NCBI RefSeq assembly: GCF_937888285.1
Contig: NZ_CALART010000080.1
Span: forward strand, 1 to 64,000
Source: an uncultured Aquimonas sp.
GTDB lineage: Bacteria; Pseudomonadota; Gammaproteobacteria; Xanthomonadales; Xanthomonadaceae
Direction of reading: 5' to 3'
Length of the DNA: 64,000 nucleotides
Shown here: positions 62,396 through 64,000 of the stretch, piece by piece
Position numbering within the stretch: the stretch's first letter is position 1
How the letters are laid out: the number at the start of each line of letters is the position of its first letter
Made by a program: the position numbers and the translations under genes
The notes under the pieces: generated by a model
Database searches by the model: none
Told to the model about the DNA's origin: nothing
Seen by the model: only the letters and a program-made list of their open reading frames with translations

Positions 62396-63592
62396 ATGGC
62401 CTGGAACCAACCTGGCGGCGGCAACAGCGGCGGTGGCGACAAGGATCGCGACCCCTGGAACAGCAACAAGGATCCGGGTGCCGATGTCGAAGCCTTCCTC
62501 AACAAGCTCAAGGCCAGCCTGAATCGCGTGTTTGGCGGTGGCGGCAGTGAGGATCCGCGGCGTGGCGATGGCGGCGGCGATCCGATGGGTCGCGGCCTGC
62601 TGCTGCTGGTGCTGCTGGCCGTGGCCGCTTGGGCGATCTTCGATTCCGTGGTGCTGGTCGACGAGCGCGAGCGTGGCGTCGTTCTGCGCTTCGGCAAGTT
62701 CGACCGGATCATGCCGCCGGGTCCCAACTTCAAGTGGCCGAGCCCGATCGAGAGCGTGCAGAAGCTCGACGTTACCCGCGTCCGCAGCGTGTCCGACCAG
62801 GTGCGCCTGCTGACTGCGGACGAGAACATCGTGCAGATCGACTACGGCGTGCAGTTCGTGGTCAGCGACCCGAAGAACTTCTTCTTCGGCACCCGCGAGC
62901 CCGAGGAAACCCTGAAGCAGGCGGCCGAGAGCGCGATTCGCGACGTCATCGGCGGCAGCCAGATGGACGCGATCCTGACCGGCGAGCGCGCGGCGCTGGC
63001 GGCCGAAGCGCAGACCCGCCTGCAGGCGACGCTGGACAGCTACACCACCGGTCTGCAGGTGACGGTGCTGAACATTCCCAACGCCCGTCCGCCGCAGGAA
63101 GTGCGCGAGGCTTTCGACGACGCCATCAGCGCGCGCGAGGACAAGGAGCGTATCGAGAGCGAAGCCGAGGCCTACCGCAGCACCGTGGTGCCGGAAGCCC
63201 GAGGCGAGGCCGCGCGCGTGCGGACCCAGGCCGAGGGTTACCGCGAGGCCGCCATCGCCCGCGCCACCGGTGAAGCCGAGCGCTTCCGCCTGTTGGCCGA
63301 GGAGTACCGAAAGGCGCCCGAGGTCACCCGTCGACGCCTGTACCTGGAAACCATGCAGGAGGTGCTGGCCAACAACCGCACCATCTATTCCGGCGACGGC
63401 AGCAACGTGCTGTACCTGCCGGTTGGCGATGACGGCGGTCAGAGCCCGCAGTCGCGTCTGCCTGCCGCAGCCGCAGCGCTGCCGCAGATGCAGCCGTCCG
63501 TGCCGAGCTCCAATCGAACCCAGTCCGCCGCAGAGCGCAACCGCAACAGCGGCCGACCCGAGCGCCCGACCCGTGAGGAGATGCGTCGATGA
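62396..63592 (+). CDS. hflK: FtsH regulator HflK
   Basis: A 398-residue inner-membrane SPFH protein that with HflC forms the large cage around FtsH protease. The glycine-rich cytosolic N-terminus (MAWNQPGGGNSGGG), one membrane helix (about residues 64-82), then a periplasmic SPFH/band-7 domain with RFGKFDRIMPPGPNFKWP and a long charged helix (EAEAYRSTVVPEARGEAARV). Start ATG 62396 with GGAG 6 bases upstream. It overlaps hflC by ATGA. Confidence 0.95.
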   Translation: MAWNQPGGGNSGGGDKDRDPWNSNKDPGADVEAFLNKLKASLNRVFGGGGSEDPRRGDGGGDPMGRGLLLLVLLAVAAWAIFDSVVLVDERERGVVLRFGKFDRIMPPGPNFKWPSPIESVQKLDVTRVRSVSDQVRLLTADENIVQIDYGVQFVVSDPKNFFFGTREPEETLKQAAESAIRDVIGGSQMDAILTGERAALAAEAQTRLQATLDSYTTGLQVTVLNIPNARPPQEVREAFDDAISAREDKERIESEAEAYRSTVVPEARGEAARVRTQAEGYREAAIARATGEAERFRLLAEEYRKAPEVTRRRLYLETMQEVLANNRTIYSGDGSNVLYLPVGDDGGQSPQSRLPAAAAALPQMQPSVPSSNRTQSAAERNRNSGRPERPTREEMRR

Positions 63593-64000
63593 GACCCTCG
63601 ATCCTGATCGCCTCCGCGGCCGTGCTGCTGGTGCTGCTGTCGAGCCTGTACAAGATTGAAGAGAGCCACGTCGGCATCCGCTTCCAGCTCGGTCGCGTGG
63701 TGGAAACCGACATCCAGCCCGGCCTGCACTTCAAGCTGCCGGTCGTGCAGAACGTGATGAGTTTCGACCGTCGCATCCTCTCGCTGGACTCGCGCCCCGA
63801 GCGCTACCTCACCTTCGAGAAGAAGGACGTCAACGTCGACTTCTTCGTGAAGTGGCGCATCGCCGACGTGCAGCGCTTCTATACCGCCACCAGTGGCATC
63901 GAGGAGCAGGCCCGTCAGCGCCTGCTGCCGATCATCACCGAAGTGATCCGCAACGAGATCGCCCAGCGCACCCTGCAGGCGGTGGTCGCCGGCGAGCGCC
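63589..64000 (+). CDS. hflC: FtsH regulator HflC (5' part, cut by window edge)
   Basis: The first 137 or so codons of HflC. They begin MRPSILIASAAVLLVLLSSL (signal anchor), followed by IEESHVGIRFQLGRVVETDI and PGLHFKLPVVQNVMSFDRR. These are the usual SPFH start of HflC, the partner of HflK in the FtsH complex. Start ATG overlaps the hflK stop (ATGA). The gene runs off the right edge. Confidence 0.95.
   Translation, partial: MRPSILIASAAVLLVLLSSLYKIEESHVGIRFQLGRVVETDIQPGLHFKLPVVQNVMSFDRRILSLDSRPERYLTFEKKDVNVDFFVKWRIADVQRFYTATSGIEEQARQRLLPIITEVIRNEIAQRTLQAVVAGER

Overview
The window is a 64-kb stretch of a GC-rich (clearly above 60% G+C) Gram-negative chromosome. The gene sets point to a gammaproteobacterium: leuS-lptE-holA-nadD-rsfS-rlmH, miaA-hfq-hflX-hflK-hflC, divergent pepA/lptFG, and an Fnr with four cluster cysteines. 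The TCGGGAA heptamer array at the left edge, the REP-like 'CGTCATCCCCGCG...GCGGGGATCC' elements and the mix of secreted proteins suggest the order Lysobacterales (Xanthomonadales). That placement is inference from memory and was not tested by search.

Layout. 0.2-8.8 kb: peptide metabolism and envelope genes (pepA; lptFG, two inner-membrane parts of the LPS exporter; a POT peptide transporter; an S9 peptidase; fnr). 9-15.5 kb: a very large periplasmic alpha-2-macroglobulin lipoprotein, divergent from an iron-sulfur (6-4) photolyase. 15.6-22.3 kb: two tandem, paralogous propeller-GGDEF proteins. 22.3-26.5 kb: a DMT exporter, a CPD photolyase and a Ser/Thr kinase. 26.7-31 kb: a secreted DUF1800/DUF1501 pair and a secreted cyclophilin. 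31.5-35 kb: nei, a DEDDh exonuclease and a cNMP/CBS/DUF294 protein. 35-41.3 kb: the leuS-to-rlmH housekeeping run. 41.3-45.2 kb: a RES/Xre toxin-antitoxin pair, a NUDIX hydrolase and a large 2OG-Fe(II) oxygenase. 45.6-49.7 kb: an operon on the minus strand with agmatine deiminase, N-carbamoylputrescine amidase, a TraB-family membrane protein and a methyltransferase.

49.9-56.1 kb is the most unusual part: five consecutive plus-strand genes that I cannot assign to a known system, followed by a 96-residue stand-alone LuxR-type regulator. Two of the five are paralogues with an acidic front and a basic, proline- and arginine-rich tail. One of those two carries nine tandem F/L-E/D-G tripeptides. 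The third encodes a protein with a gluzincin-like HEVAH...E arrangement. The last two are helical proteins of unknown fold. An operator-like cluster of GGTGACC motifs lies just upstream.

56.2-64 kb returns to housekeeping: rpmJ (zinc-independent type), a HerA/DUF853 ATPase, an MltD-like lytic transglycosylase, then miaA, hfq, hflX, hflK and hflC, the last running off the right edge.

Main themes: DNA photodamage and base repair (two photolyases and nei), periplasmic and envelope maintenance, c-di-GMP signalling, polyamine synthesis, and one uncharacterised cassette. A segment of leuS just before the KMSKS loop has base and codon composition unlike the rest of the gene.
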